From: Agrobacterium leguminum
GTDB lineage: Bacteria > Pseudomonadota > Alphaproteobacteria > Rhizobiales > Rhizobiaceae
Reading direction: 5' to 3'
Assembly: GCF_015704895.1 (NCBI RefSeq)
Contig: NZ_JADQWB010000001.1
Span: 1 to 64,000 of the forward strand
DNA: 64,000 bases
Of this stretch, positions 8,789 through 18,005 are shown one piece after another. The translations under genes were made by a program, and so were the position numbers. The notes below the pieces were generated by a model that worked only from the letters and a program-made list of their open reading frames with translations, was not told the origin of the DNA and searched no databases. Each line of letters opens with the position of its first letter. The stretch's first letter is position 1.

Positions 8789-9652
8789 TCAATTATCTTC
8801 CGATTTTTCCTCGCCGCGCAGCCAGAAGGCGCGCTGCGAGGCGAACCTGTCCTGCGCCAGCGTTGTCTTCAGGTAGGGCAGCAGCGTGTGCAACTCGTCC
8901 TTCAGCGTATAGGGCGGATTGACGATGATGAGGCCGGAGCCGCTCAGGCCATCCAGCCGGTCGCTTCTGACGGAAAGCTCCGCGCACAGCATTTTCGGAA
9001 TATCGAAGGATTGCAGCCGCTCGTGGAAGTCCTTGATCGGTGCGCCTTTCTTCAAGGGATACCACAGGCAATAGGTGCCGGTGGAAAAACGCCGATAGGC
9101 CTTGTTCAAGCCATCGGCCAGACGCTGATATTCATTCTCAAGCTCGAAAGGCGGATCGACGAGGATGAGGCCGCGCTTTTCCTTCGGCGGCAGATGCGCG
9201 CCGAGCGATAGCCAGCCATCCAGCTCGGTGACACGCACCTGGTAGTCCCCCTCGAACAGGCGTGCGAGCGCCCGGCTGTCATCCGGGTGCAGTTCCATGG
9301 CCGAAAGCCGGTCCTGCGGGCGAAACAGCATGCGCGCGAGTTTCGGTGAGCCGGGGTAGAATTTCACGCCACCGTCCGGATTGAGTTCCTTCACGGCGTC
9401 AAGATAGGGCTCCAGCAGTTCGGCGATGGGGGCGGGCAGATCGGCCTCCATCAGCTTGCCGATACCGGTCTGCCATTCGCCGGTCTTCTGCGCTTCTTCC
9501 GAGGTCAGGTCGTAAAGCCCGATGCCGGCATGGGTGTCCAGCACCCGAAAGGCCTTGTCCTTGTTCTGCAGGTAGCGCACGAGGCGGGCGAGAACGGCAT
9601 GTTTGAGGACATCCGCGAAATTGCCGGCGTGATAGATGTGGCGGTAGTTCAT
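8789..9652 (-). CDS. rlmJ: 23S rRNA (adenine2030-N6)-methyltransferase
   Basis: A 287-residue SAM-dependent methyltransferase that modifies A2030 of 23S rRNA. The start MNYRHIYHAGNFADVLKH is characteristic of RlmJ. A SAM-binding segment (VLDTHAGIGLYDL) and the catalytic DPPFE motif (the RlmJ version of D/NPPY) are both present. The length is close to the E. coli enzyme (about 280). It stands alone, tail-to-tail with the YbhN-type gene. Confidence 0.95.
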   Translation of the reverse strand: MNYRHIYHAGNFADVLKHAVLARLVRYLQNKDKAFRVLDTHAGIGLYDLTSEEAQKTGEWQTGIGKLMEADLPAPIAELLEPYLDAVKELNPDGGVKFYPGSPKLARMLFRPQDRLSAMELHPDDSRALARLFEGDYQVRVTELDGWLSLGAHLPPKEKRGLILVDPPFELENEYQRLADGLNKAYRRFSTGTYCLWYPLKKGAPIKDFHERLQSFDIPKMLCAELSVRSDRLDGLSGSGLIIVNPPYTLKDELHTLLPYLKTTLAQDRFASQRAFWLRGEEKSEDN

Positions 9653-9759
9653 GGATGTGTCTCGCTTGCCGTTTATCCGGATGAATGGTCAGGATGAATA
9701 TTCTTGATGGACGTCACTTCGGCCTTTTTGCCGCATCGTTGATGCAATATACAAAAGAC

Positions 9760-11916
9760 ATGAACGTTGCGACCCCGATTTCCGCTGAAAAAGCCGCCCC
9801 GAAGTCCGAAGTCCGTATCGGACACACGGTCTGTCCGCATGACTGTCCGAGCGCCTGCGCGCTTGAGGTCGACATCAATGCCGATGGCCGCATCGGTCGC
9901 GTGCGCGGGGCTAACGCCAATACTTACACCGCCGGCGTGATCTGCGCCAAGGTGGCGCGTTACTCCGAGCGCATCTATCATCCCGGCCGTCTTCTGACCC
10001 CGAAGCGCCGCAAGGGTGCGAAGGGCGCGGGCGACTGGCAGGAAATCTCCTGGGAAGCGGCTCTGGACGAGGTGGCGGACGCTTTCGTGAAGGCCGAGGC
10101 GCAGCATGGTACTGAGGCCATCTGGCCCTATTTCTATGCCGGCACCATGGGGCAGGTGCAGCGGGATTCCATCGAACGCCTGCGCCACGCCAAGAAATAT
10201 TCCGGCTTTTTCGGTTCGATCTGCACCAACATGGCCTGGACCGGTTATGTGATGGGCACTGGCGCACTGCGTGGCCCGGATCCGCGCGAGATCGCCAAGG
10301 CCGATGTCGTCGTCATCTGGGGCACCAATGCGGTCGCCACGCAGGTCAATGTCATGACCCATGCGGTGAAAGCCCGCAAGGAACGCGGCGCGAAGATCGT
10401 CGTCGTCGATATTTACGACAATCCGACCATGAAGCAGGCGGATATGCGCCTCGTCGTCCGCCCCGGCACGGATGCCGCGCTTGCCTGCGCCGTCATGCAC
10501 ATCGCCTTCCGCGACGGTTACGCCGACCGTGATTATATGGCGCGCTTCGCCGACGATCCGGCGGGGCTCGAGGCGCATCTGAAGACGAAGACGCCGCAAT
10601 GGGCATCCGAAATCACCGGCCTTTCGGTCAATGAGATCGAGGATTTCGCAAGGCTGGTCGGCGCCACGAAGAAGACCTTCTTCCGGCTCGGATATGGTTT
10701 TGCCCGCCAGCGCAACGGCGCGGTCGCCATGCATGCGGCGCTTTCCATCGCCACGGTTCTCGGTTCCTGGCAATATGAGGGCGGCGGCGCGTTCCATAAC
10801 AATGGCGACATCTTCCGGCTCAACAAGGCGGAGTTGATGGGCAGTTCTTACGCCGACCCCGAGGTGCGCCAGCTCGACCAGTCGCAGATCGGCCGCGTGC
10901 TGACGGGGGACGCGGAAGCGCTGCGCCACGGCGGCCCGGTGACGGCGCTGCTCATCCAGAACACCAATCCCGTCAATGTCGCGCCCGAACAGCGGCTGGT
11001 GAAACAGGGCTTCCTGCGCGACGATCTCTTCGTCGCCGTGCATGAGCAGTTCATGACCGAGACGGCCGATGTGGCCGATATCGTGCTGCCCGCCACCATG
11101 TTCCTCGAACATGACGACATCTACCGCGCCGGCGGCCAGAACCACATTCTGCTTGGGCCCAAACTGGTGGAGCCGCCGGAAACGGTGCGCACCAATCTCT
11201 TCGTCATCGAGGAACTGGCAAAACGCCTCGGCGTCGACCATATGCCGGGCTTCGGCCTTTCGGCCCGCGATCATGTCGACCGTATGCTCAAAGTCAGCGG
11301 CTGGGGCGATTTCGACGCGCTGGCTGAAGAGAAGTGGATCGATGCGCAGCCGTCTTTCGAGGTGGCGCATTATCTCGAAGGATTCGGTTACGGCGATGGC
11401 AAATTCCGTTTCAGTCCCGAATGGGCGACTGGACCGTCTCCGAACAAGCCGCCGAAAAATATCGGTGTGATGGGGCCTGTTGCGCAATTTCCGAAATTCC
11501 CGGATCAGGTCGACGTTATCGAGACCGTGGACAGTGACCATCCCTTCCGGCTGGCGACATCGCCGGCGCGCAATTTCCTGAACTCCACCTTCGCGGAAAC
11601 GAAGACCTCCGTGCAGAAGGAAGGCCGCCCGGAACTGATGATCTGTCCCGAGGATGCGAGCGGCAACGGCATCGCCGATGGCGACATCGTCCGTATCGGC
11701 AATGCGCGCGGCGAAGTGCGCCTCCATGCGAAAATCGTGGAGGGTGCAAGACCGGGTGTGTTGATCGCCGAAGGGCTGTGGCCAAACAGGGCGCATCTGG
11801 ATGGCGAAGGTATCAATGTGCTGACCGGCGCCGATGCCGTCGCCCCCTATGGCGGTGCGGCTTTTCACGACAACAAGGTATGGCTCCGCCGCGATGACGG
11901 GACCCGCGAGGCTTGA
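9760..11916 (+). CDS. Molybdopterin-dependent oxidoreductase with N-terminal [4Fe-4S] site
   Basis: About 718 residues in the DMSO-reductase superfamily. Near the N-terminus CPHDCPSAC plus a later GVICAK give the four cysteines of a [4Fe-4S] cluster. The bis-MGD binding domains and the C-terminal molydopterin-dinucleotide domain follow (LATSPARNFLNST, then GDIVRIGNARGEV). No signal peptide or Tat motif is seen, so it is probably cytoplasmic. No electron-transfer or membrane subunit genes adjoin it, and the substrate is unknown. I place the start at the ATG at 9760, shortly before the conserved IGHTVCPHDC; upstream in-frame starts at 9685 and 9694 would add about 25 residues with no family resemblance. 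Confidence 0.88.
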   Translation: MNVATPISAEKAAPKSEVRIGHTVCPHDCPSACALEVDINADGRIGRVRGANANTYTAGVICAKVARYSERIYHPGRLLTPKRRKGAKGAGDWQEISWEAALDEVADAFVKAEAQHGTEAIWPYFYAGTMGQVQRDSIERLRHAKKYSGFFGSICTNMAWTGYVMGTGALRGPDPREIAKADVVVIWGTNAVATQVNVMTHAVKARKERGAKIVVVDIYDNPTMKQADMRLVVRPGTDAALACAVMHIAFRDGYADRDYMARFADDPAGLEAHLKTKTPQWASEITGLSVNEIEDFARLVGATKKTFFRLGYGFARQRNGAVAMHAALSIATVLGSWQYEGGGAFHNNGDIFRLNKAELMGSSYADPEVRQLDQSQIGRVLTGDAEALRHGGPVTALLIQNTNPVNVAPEQRLVKQGFLRDDLFVAVHEQFMTETADVADIVLPATMFLEHDDIYRAGGQNHILLGPKLVEPPETVRTNLFVIEELAKRLGVDHMPGFGLSARDHVDRMLKVSGWGDFDALAEEKWIDAQPSFEVAHYLEGFGYGDGKFRFSPEWATGPSPNKPPKNIGVMGPVAQFPKFPDQVDVIETVDSDHPFRLATSPARNFLNSTFAETKTSVQKEGRPELMICPEDASGNGIADGDIVRIGNARGEVRLHAKIVEGARPGVLIAEGLWPNRAHLDGEGINVLTGADAVAPYGGAAFHDNKVWLRRDDGTREA

Positions 11917-11971
11917 TATTGCGCCGCAACACGGGCAGGCTGAAATCCCACGACAGGCAAGGACATATCCG

Positions 11972-12595
11972 GTGACACAGACGCAGGCGAAAAGCATTCC
12001 GGCCGACACGGATGCGGGCAGAATCCGGCTGGTGGAAAAAGAAACCGTCTGGAAGGGCTTCGTGCATATGCAGAAGCTCGTTTTCGACCAGCGCATGCCG
12101 GATGGCAAAACCATCCGCATCGTCCGGGAAGTTCACGACCATGGCAGCGCCGCCGCCATTCTCCTTTATGATCCGAAGCGCGACAGCGTGGTGATGGTGC
12201 GACAGTTCCGCCCCGCCGCCTTCGTGAACGGCGATCAAAGCTTCATGATCGAGGTGCCGGCGGGGCTTCTCGACGACGACGACGCGGCCGTCGCCATCCG
12301 CCGTGAGGCGATGGAAGAATCAGGCTACGCGGTCGAAAAGGTCGACTATCTGTTCGATATGTATGCCAGCCCCGGCACGCTGACGGAAAAGGTCAGCCTC
12401 TTCGTCGCCCGCATCGATCTTGACGTGCAGGCCGGCAGCGGCGGCGGACTGGAGGACGAAGGCGAGGATCTGGAGGTTCTGACCTACCGGCTGGATGAAG
12501 CCTTCGCGATGATCGCATCGGGTGAAATCACCGATTCCAAGACGATCATTCTGCTGCAATGGGCGATGTTAAATCGCGCCGGACTCGGAAAGTGA
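11972..12595 (+). CDS. Nudix nucleoside diphosphatase, YffH/AdpP (NudK) type
   Basis: A Nudix hydrolase of about 207 residues in the ADP-ribose/GDP-mannose pyrophosphatase group. The Nudix box is GLLDDDD-(x6)-RREAMEESGY: the REAMEE core is intact, while the first glutamate of the consensus appears as aspartate. VVMVRQFRP upstream and SPGTLTEKV downstream are typical of this subfamily. I chose the GTG at 11972, preceded by AAGGA; the frame is open further upstream (ATG at 11894), where it would overlap the oxidoreductase gene. It lies in the same direction only about 55 bp after that gene and may share its transcript. Confidence 0.87.
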   Translation: MTQTQAKSIPADTDAGRIRLVEKETVWKGFVHMQKLVFDQRMPDGKTIRIVREVHDHGSAAAILLYDPKRDSVVMVRQFRPAAFVNGDQSFMIEVPAGLLDDDDAAVAIRREAMEESGYAVEKVDYLFDMYASPGTLTEKVSLFVARIDLDVQAGSGGGLEDEGEDLEVLTYRLDEAFAMIASGEITDSKTIILLQWAMLNRAGLGK

Positions 12596-12872
12596 CGGTC
12601 AAGGCCTTCGTAATGGACGCGGTTACTTGCGCCCTACATTTTTCCATTTAGTGACCTGATCCGCGGTTGCTTGTTTTCGTTGTGCCCGCTCTCTCCTTAT
12701 CTTGGCGATGAGACTTCGCCGGGCTTGGGAATCAATTGTCTTCACAACACGCACGGCGACCTCCTTTCCAAGTATGATAAAATTGCAGCTCAGCCTCGCC
12801 TATATTTTTACGAGAATAGGAGAGGGAACTGGCTTGGTCACTGGGCTTATTACCACGAATGGCATTGCCGAA
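12596..12872. other. Intergenic region with no supported gene
   Basis: Between the Nudix gene and the convergent omptin gene lie 277 bp of lower GC content than the neighbours. Short frames cross it (for example 12702-12947) but they have no ribosome-binding site, no coding-type third-position bias and no recognisable motif. No strong terminator hairpin was found. Confidence 0.5.
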
Positions 12873-13808
12873 TCAAAACCTGCCTCTCACACCCATCCCC
12901 ACGAAAATCGACTGCAAATCGCCGCCGCCGGCATTCTTTTCCGATGACAGGTTTCCGGCGCCTGCGCCGCTGTAGTGGGTGTCTCCGCGCCCGAGGCTGG
13001 TATAGTCATATGCGCCGTCGAGATAGATCGAGGCATTCTCGGTCAGGTCATAGGCGACGCCAGCCTTCACCCCGAACATGCCGGCGACGTCGAATTTGTC
13101 GGTGAAGCGCATGTCGCGCAGCCAGTGGTCGTCGGTCGCCTTGCCGTAGACCATGGCGCCGCCTTCGAGGCCCAGATTGAGCGACCAGTTGCCGAACTTC
13201 TGGCCGCCCGTCAGGTTGCCGTAGAAGACCGGGATTTGCTGGCGATAGGTGATCCCCTTGAGGCCATCCTTGAATTTGCCGGAGAAATCGCGGGGGGAGA
13301 AAACGCTGTAAACGGCGTTGCCGCCATAAGCCGACCATTGAACATCCGTATAACGAAAACCGACGCCGGCGCTGAGATATTGCTGCGGATCGTCCAGCAA
13401 CATGCGATTGAGTTCGAGGCTTCCCGAAAAATAATGGTCGAGCCGCGTGTCGTCATGCTGGGAACGGTGGCTCCAATTGTCCTTGGAGCTATCTCTGGAG
13501 AAAGGCCAAACCCAGTCATAGTCGGTCATGTAGCCGTCGCCCTCGAAACCGACGCGGCCTTCCGCCTTCACGCGCCAGCCGGGCGCAAGTTCGAGCCCGA
13601 GCGAGCCACGCAATGCCACGGCGTTTTTGGTTTCCCATTCGAGTTCGCTCAGCTTGCGACCATCGATATGGACGGTTTCCGTCGCGCGGAGATTGAGAAC
13701 GCCGGCATCCACTGAGGCTGTAATGCCGTTTTGCTCAGCCGCGACGGGCAGGCTGACGCCCGCCATCAGGACAACAGAAAGCGGCAGGGAAAATCTCGAA
13801 AATGGCAT
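12873..13808 (-). CDS. Omptin-family outer membrane protease
   Basis: A 311-residue protein with a signal peptide (cleavage near PVAA-EQ) and the ten-strand beta-barrel pattern of omptins. The catalytic residues are conserved: the Asp pair in DYDW (Asp96, Asp98) and the Asp-His pair in DDHW (Asp226, His228), matching OmpT D83/D85 and D210/H212. SQHDDTRLDHYF matches the OmpT block around SRHPDTQLNY. The C-terminal GRF ends in the aromatic residue that directs barrel insertion. Omptins cleave between basic residues and degrade host peptides; the true substrate here is unknown. The RBS CAGGAG precedes the ATG. The gene stands alone between the Nudix gene and purN. Confidence 0.88.
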   Translation of the reverse strand: MPFSRFSLPLSVVLMAGVSLPVAAEQNGITASVDAGVLNLRATETVHIDGRKLSELEWETKNAVALRGSLGLELAPGWRVKAEGRVGFEGDGYMTDYDWVWPFSRDSSKDNWSHRSQHDDTRLDHYFSGSLELNRMLLDDPQQYLSAGVGFRYTDVQWSAYGGNAVYSVFSPRDFSGKFKDGLKGITYRQQIPVFYGNLTGGQKFGNWSLNLGLEGGAMVYGKATDDHWLRDMRFTDKFDVAGMFGVKAGVAYDLTENASIYLDGAYDYTSLGRGDTHYSGAGAGNLSSEKNAGGGDLQSIFVGMGVRGRF

Positions 13809-13939
13809 AATCGCTCCTGAATGACCGGAGGGCCCGAAATAAGGGCCGTTGCGGGCATTAAAGATGATTATGGTAAACGATCGGTTTATTTTCCCGAAAA
13901 TACCATTATGGGTGTTTTTGTACTTTAGTTATAGCTTTA

Positions 13940-14614
13940 TCAGGAGGCGGATATGAGGTTGGAATACTCGGCTTTACTTTCACCATCCGTGGAGACCGCC
14001 TTGCCGTCTTCCATTCGAACCTTGCCTTCGGCAAGCCGCTTCAGGGTGAGCGGGTAGAGCTGGTGCTCGACTGTCAGTATTCGCGCCGCCAGCGTGTCGG
14101 CCGTATCGCCGGAAACGACCGGCACCGCACCCTGCGCGATGGTCGGGCCTTCATCCATGCCTTCGGTGACGAAATGCACGGTGCAGCCGGAAATCTTCAT
14201 GCCGCTGTCGATGGCGCGCTGATGGGTGTGCAGGCCGGGGAAAAGCGGCAGCAGGGAAGGGTGGATATTGATGATGCGCCCTTCATAGGGAGCAATGAAA
14301 TCCCCCGATATCAGCCGCATGTAACCGGCGAGACAAATGATATCGGGTGCAATTTCACCAAGTGCGGCCAGAATGGCGCCCTCATGCTCTGCCTTGCTGG
14401 CATAGGTCTTGCGCTCGAACACCAGCGTGGGAATGCCCATGCCCCGTGCCTTTTCCAGCCCGCCCGCAGACGCCTTGTCCGAGATGACGCAGACTATTTC
14501 CGCCGGAAAATCCGCCGCCTGACAGGCCTTGGCCAGCGACACCATGTTGGAGCCGCTGCCGGAAATGAAAACGACGACGCGTTTGCGGCCGGACGGGAAG
14601 GCGGCGCTCATCAT
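13940..14614 (-). CDS. purN: Phosphoribosylglycinamide formyltransferase (GAR transformylase)
   Basis: PurN transfers a formyl group from 10-formyl-THF to glycinamide ribonucleotide, the third step of purine synthesis. The 224 residues show [12 protein letters not shown] at the phosphate-binding loop, the catalytic Asn-His segment NIHPSLLP, and [10 protein letters not shown] with the catalytic aspartate. The start overlaps the purM stop as ATGA, so translation is coupled to purM. Confidence 0.97.
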   Translation of the reverse strand: MMSAAFPSGRKRVVVFISGSGSNMVSLAKACQAADFPAEIVCVISDKASAGGLEKARGMGIPTLVFERKTYASKAEHEGAILAALGEIAPDIICLAGYMRLISGDFIAPYEGRIINIHPSLLPLFPGLHTHQRAIDSGMKISGCTVHFVTEGMDEGPTIAQGAVPVVSGDTADTLAARILTVEHQLYPLTLKRLAEGKVRMEDGKAVSTDGESKAEYSNLISAS

Positions 14615-15684
14615 AGGCCGAGAGCGCCCTTGTAGATGGTGCCATGCGCGCCTTCTTCGCGGGCGACCATGCGGCCGAGCGGGAAGACGGTCTCGCCTTC
14701 GGCGGTCAGAACCTCGGTGACCTTTTCGGCATTTTCAGCCGAAACGACGACGATCATGCCGACGCCGCAATTGAAGGTGCGCAGCATTTCCTTCGCTTCG
14801 ACGCCGCCGGTTTTCGCCAGCCACGAGAAGACGGCGGGAACCTCGATCGCGTCGAGATCGATTTCGGCGGCGAGATGCTTTGGCAGAACACGCGGAATAT
14901 TCTCCGGGAAACCGCCGCCGGTAATATGCGCCAGCGCCTTCAGCGCGCCGGTCTCGCGGATCGCCTTCAAAAGCGGCTTCACATAGATGCGGGTCGGCGT
15001 CAGCAGCGCTTCGCCGAGCTTCTTGCCGTCCGCGAAGGGGGCAGGGGCGTTCCAGTCGAGGCCGGAGATCGACACGATCTTGCGCACCAGCGAAAAGCCG
15101 TTGGAGTGAACGCCGGAAGAGGAGAGGCCGAGAATGACGTCGCCTTCGGAAATGTCGCCGGCCGGCAGAAGCTGGCCGCGTTCGGCCGCACCCACGGCAA
15201 AGCCCGCGAGATCGTAATCGCCATCGGAATACATGCCGGGCATTTCAGCGGTTTCGCCGCCGATCAGCGCACAGCCGGATTCGCGGCAGCCGGCGGCGAT
15301 GCCGGAAACGATGGCCGCACCCTGGTCTGGGTCCAGCTTGCCGGTGGCGAAATAATCGAGGAAGAACAGCGGTTCTGCGCCCTGCACGACGAGATCGTTG
15401 ACGCACATGGCGACGAGATCGATGCCGACGGTGTCGTGATAGTCAGCATCGATGGCGATCTTCAGCTTGGTGCCGACGCCGTCATTGGCGGCCACCAGAA
15501 CCGGATCGGTGAAGCCCGCGGCTTTCAGATCGAACAGGCCGCCGAAGCCGCCGATTTCGCCGTCCGCACCGGGACGCCGCGTCGAACGCACCGCCGGTTT
15601 GATCTTTTCGACCATCAGGTTGCCGGCGTCGATATCCACACCTGCATCACTATAGGTAAGACCGTTCTTCCCCGACTGGCTCAT
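14611..15684 (-). CDS. purM: Phosphoribosylformylglycinamidine cyclo-ligase (AIR synthetase)
   Basis: PurM closes the imidazole ring to make AIR in purine synthesis. The protein of about 357 residues opens with [11 protein letters not shown] and carries [25 protein letters not shown] ([11 protein letters not shown]) and [13 protein letters not shown], all standard PurM motifs. I chose the ATG at 15684 (MSQSGKN) rather than the upstream ATG at 15726 because the family begins shortly before the YSDAGVD block. It forms a two-gene purM-purN unit with a four-base overlap. Confidence 0.97.
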   Translation of the reverse strand: MSQSGKNGLTYSDAGVDIDAGNLMVEKIKPAVRSTRRPGADGEIGGFGGLFDLKAAGFTDPVLVAANDGVGTKLKIAIDADYHDTVGIDLVAMCVNDLVVQGAEPLFFLDYFATGKLDPDQGAAIVSGIAAGCRESGCALIGGETAEMPGMYSDGDYDLAGFAVGAAERGQLLPAGDISEGDVILGLSSSGVHSNGFSLVRKIVSISGLDWNAPAPFADGKKLGEALLTPTRIYVKPLLKAIRETGALKALAHITGGGFPENIPRVLPKHLAAEIDLDAIEVPAVFSWLAKTGGVEAKEMLRTFNCGVGMIVVVSAENAEKVTEVLTAEGETVFPLGRMVAREEGAHGTIYKGALGL

Positions 15685-15807
15685 GGCTCTCGTCTCCGCT
15701 GGTTCCTTTGGCGTCGCCATTCGCACGGGACGGGGCCTGATGCAAGGGTTTGAGTGGCAAAAGCTCCGGTTTTTAACGGCTTTGGCGGGGCTAGCCGGAT
15801 TGGGTGC

Positions 15808-16602
15808 TCACCATGGCTGCGGCGCGGCGCGACAGACGAGATTGAGCAGGCCGTCATTGGACGTATCGGAATTTTCCTCTATCGGCCGTCCGTTCTCGCC
15901 ATAACGTGCGGCGATCTCAAAGCCCGCCGCTTCCAGCTGGCGGGTCTGGGCGGCAAGGTCGATGAAATAAAACAGGCCGCTCCAGCGATGCGCCTGATCC
16001 GCGAGAATGGCATATTCCGGTGTCCGCCGTGTCGAAGGTTGCAGGCGCAGATAGTTGATCCAGCTTTGCGGATGCAGCGAATTCACCACCTCGCGCGGGT
16101 GCCAGGAGCGGCGGTGCAGCGGCATGCCTCCGGCCCGCTTCCATTGGCGATTGTGAAACGAAAAGATGAAATATCCGCCGGGCGCGAGAATGCTTCGCAC
16201 GGCATGGATGATAGCAAGCCGGTCCTCATGGTCGAAGGCGCTTAGAATCGCGAGCGCGCCGAGCACGCAATCGAAACGTTCCGCGCCGAACTGGCCGATC
16301 GCCCGCACATCCATGTCGAGAAACGTGGCGGTGGGAAAATTGCGCCGCGCCAGCGCAAGCATCGGCTGCGAGCGGTCAATGCCGATATAGTCTCCCACCA
16401 GCGGTAGAAGCGGCTTCGTCGTTCGGCCGGTGCCGACGCCGAGGTCAAGCAGCCGCTTGCCCGCATAGGCATGGCGGAACTGATCGAGAATGATGCGTTC
16501 GGTCGGGTAAAGCTGCTGGTTGTCATACCATTCGGCAACTTCGGGATTATCGAAGAGACCGGCATTATATTCCGCGATGCCATTTTCACTGGTGCTCTGC
16601 AT
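15808..16602 (-). CDS. Class I SAM-dependent methyltransferase
   Basis: A Rossmann-fold methyltransferase of about 264 residues. Motif I is LLDLGVGTGRTT, followed by an acidic residue at the end of the second strand (YIGIDRS) and the motif II/III region CVLGALAILSAF. The target is not predictable. I chose the ATG at 16602 over the upstream start at 16653. The gene sits between purM and the divergent perM, a place where related genomes may have nothing, so it looks like an accessory insertion in a conserved neighbourhood. A hyphenated inverted repeat at 16648-16680 lies 45 bp upstream of its start. Confidence 0.85.
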   Translation of the reverse strand: MQSTSENGIAEYNAGLFDNPEVAEWYDNQQLYPTERIILDQFRHAYAGKRLLDLGVGTGRTTKPLLPLVGDYIGIDRSQPMLALARRNFPTATFLDMDVRAIGQFGAERFDCVLGALAILSAFDHEDRLAIIHAVRSILAPGGYFIFSFHNRQWKRAGGMPLHRRSWHPREVVNSLHPQSWINYLRLQPSTRRTPEYAILADQAHRWSGLFYFIDLAAQTRQLEAAGFEIAARYGENGRPIEENSDTSNDGLLNLVCRAAPQPW

Positions 16603-16647
16603 CGTGCCCCCCGGCCGCCGGACATGAAGGAGCGCCGCTGGCCCGCC

Positions 16648-16680
16648 CGGCAATATTTGATAGTTGTCTAATATTTGCCG
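16648..16680. promoter_or_regulatory. Hyphenated inverted repeat in divergent promoter region
   Basis: CGGCAATATT and AATATTTGCCG form an inverted repeat with one bulged base around TGATAGTTGTCT. It lies between the divergent methyltransferase and AI-2E transporter genes, about 45 bp from the former. It could be a regulator operator; the protein that binds is unknown. Confidence 0.45.
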
Positions 16681-16845
16681 TCGGTCAACCTGCCGTTGCG
16701 AGGGGTTGGCCTGAAATGAGGGGTTTTACCGCTGCGCGGGCAGTCTCCTTCTGCCTGCGCGCGAAAGCGCCGGTCTTGACCATGTGCATATGCGCATCCT
16801 ATCTCCATCATGGGCGGTGACGGTGCGGCGATAAAGGATGAACGG

Positions 16846-18003
16846 ATGCAACCCCATGTAAGCGGTACGAGCCTGCGCCGGCAGGTGTTTTTCTGGATCG
16901 GCGTGCTTGCCGTCTTTGTCCTTTTCCTGATGGTCTTCAGCTCCATTCTCCTGCCGTTCGTGGCGGGCATGGCGCTTGCCTATTTTCTCGACCCGGTGGC
17001 CGACTGGCTGGAACGGCGCGGCCTCAGCCGGTTGATGGCCACCGTCGTCATTCTCGTCTCCTTCGTGCTGCTCTTCGCGCTGTCGCTCATCATCATCATT
17101 CCGCTGATCGCCGCCCAGGCCTCGGAATTCATCACGCGCATCCCGCAATATATCTCGTCATTGCAGCAGCTGATTGCCGGCGCCGACACCAATCTCCTGC
17201 CGGATTGGGTGAGCAGCCAGATCGACGCCGTGAAGGAGAATTTTTCGAAGCTTTTGACCGAAGGCGCGGGTTTCATCGGCACGCTGCTGACGCAGATATG
17301 GAATTCCGGCAAATCGCTGGTCGATGTCATGTCGCTGCTGGTCGTCACGCCCGTCGTCGCCTTCTATCTGCTGCTCGACTGGGACCGGATGATCGACAAG
17401 GTCGATAGCTGGATACCGCGCGATTATGTCCATACCGTCCGCCAGATCGCCCGCGACATGGATAAGACCATTGCCGGTTTCGTGCGCGGGCAGGGGTCGC
17501 TCTGCATCATTCTCGGCGTTTATTACGCCGTCGGCCTGTCGCTGGTGGGTTTGAATTTCGGCCTGCTGATCGGCCTTTTCTCAGGCCTCATCAGCTTCAT
17601 TCCCTATATCGGCTCCATGGTCGGCCTCATCCTTGCCGTCGGCGTCGCCATCGTGCAGTTCTGGCCGGATTACATCTATGTGTTTCTGACGCTCGTCGTG
17701 TTCTTCTCCGGCCAGTTCATCGAAGGCAACATCCTGCAGCCGAAGCTCGTCGGCAAAAGCGTCGGCCTGCATCCGGTCTGGCTGATGTTCGCCCTTTTCG
17801 CCTTCGGTGCGCTTTTCGGTTTCGTCGGGCTTCTCGTCGCGGTGCCGGCGGCGGCGGCGGTCGGCGTGCTTGTCCGCTTCGCCTTGTCGCGGTATCTTGA
17901 AAGCGATCTTTACCACGGGCATGCCGCCAACCTTCCCTGGGACACAAATTCTGCCCTGGAAGAAGGGGAAACGTCCTCCGGCAAGGTTGACTCTCAGAGC
18001 TGA
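16846..18003 (+). CDS. AI-2E family (PerM/YdiK-type) transporter
   Basis: An integral membrane protein of about 385 residues in the AI-2E exporter superfamily. Two helices at the N-terminus (FFWIGVLAVFVLFLMVF and a re-entrant ILLPFVAGMALAYFLDPV) are followed by an amphipathic soluble region (about 100-160) and a C-terminal membrane block containing GLISFIPYIGSM and the family motif EGNILQPKLVG with GLHPVW. Members range from AI-2 exporters to ion antiporters, so the substrate is open. The ATG at 16846 has AAGGATGAACGG upstream. It precedes hdaA by only two bases, a conserved pairing in alphaproteobacteria. Confidence 0.9.
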   Translation: MQPHVSGTSLRRQVFFWIGVLAVFVLFLMVFSSILLPFVAGMALAYFLDPVADWLERRGLSRLMATVVILVSFVLLFALSLIIIIPLIAAQASEFITRIPQYISSLQQLIAGADTNLLPDWVSSQIDAVKENFSKLLTEGAGFIGTLLTQIWNSGKSLVDVMSLLVVTPVVAFYLLLDWDRMIDKVDSWIPRDYVHTVRQIARDMDKTIAGFVRGQGSLCIILGVYYAVGLSLVGLNFGLLIGLFSGLISFIPYIGSMVGLILAVGVAIVQFWPDYIYVFLTLVVFFSGQFIEGNILQPKLVGKSVGLHPVWLMFALFAFGALFGFVGLLVAVPAAAAVGVLVRFALSRYLESDLYHGHAANLPWDTNSALEEGETSSGKVDSQS

Positions 18004-18005
18004 CG

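Noticed and set aside
9673..12120. 815-codon open frame on the minus strand
   Set aside because: It is the antisense shadow of the molybdopterin oxidoreductase and Nudix genes; long antisense frames are common in GC-rich DNA and this one has no domain features.
12671..13105. Plus-strand frame across the Nudix-omptin gap
   Set aside because: It runs into the omptin gene antisense and has no coding features.
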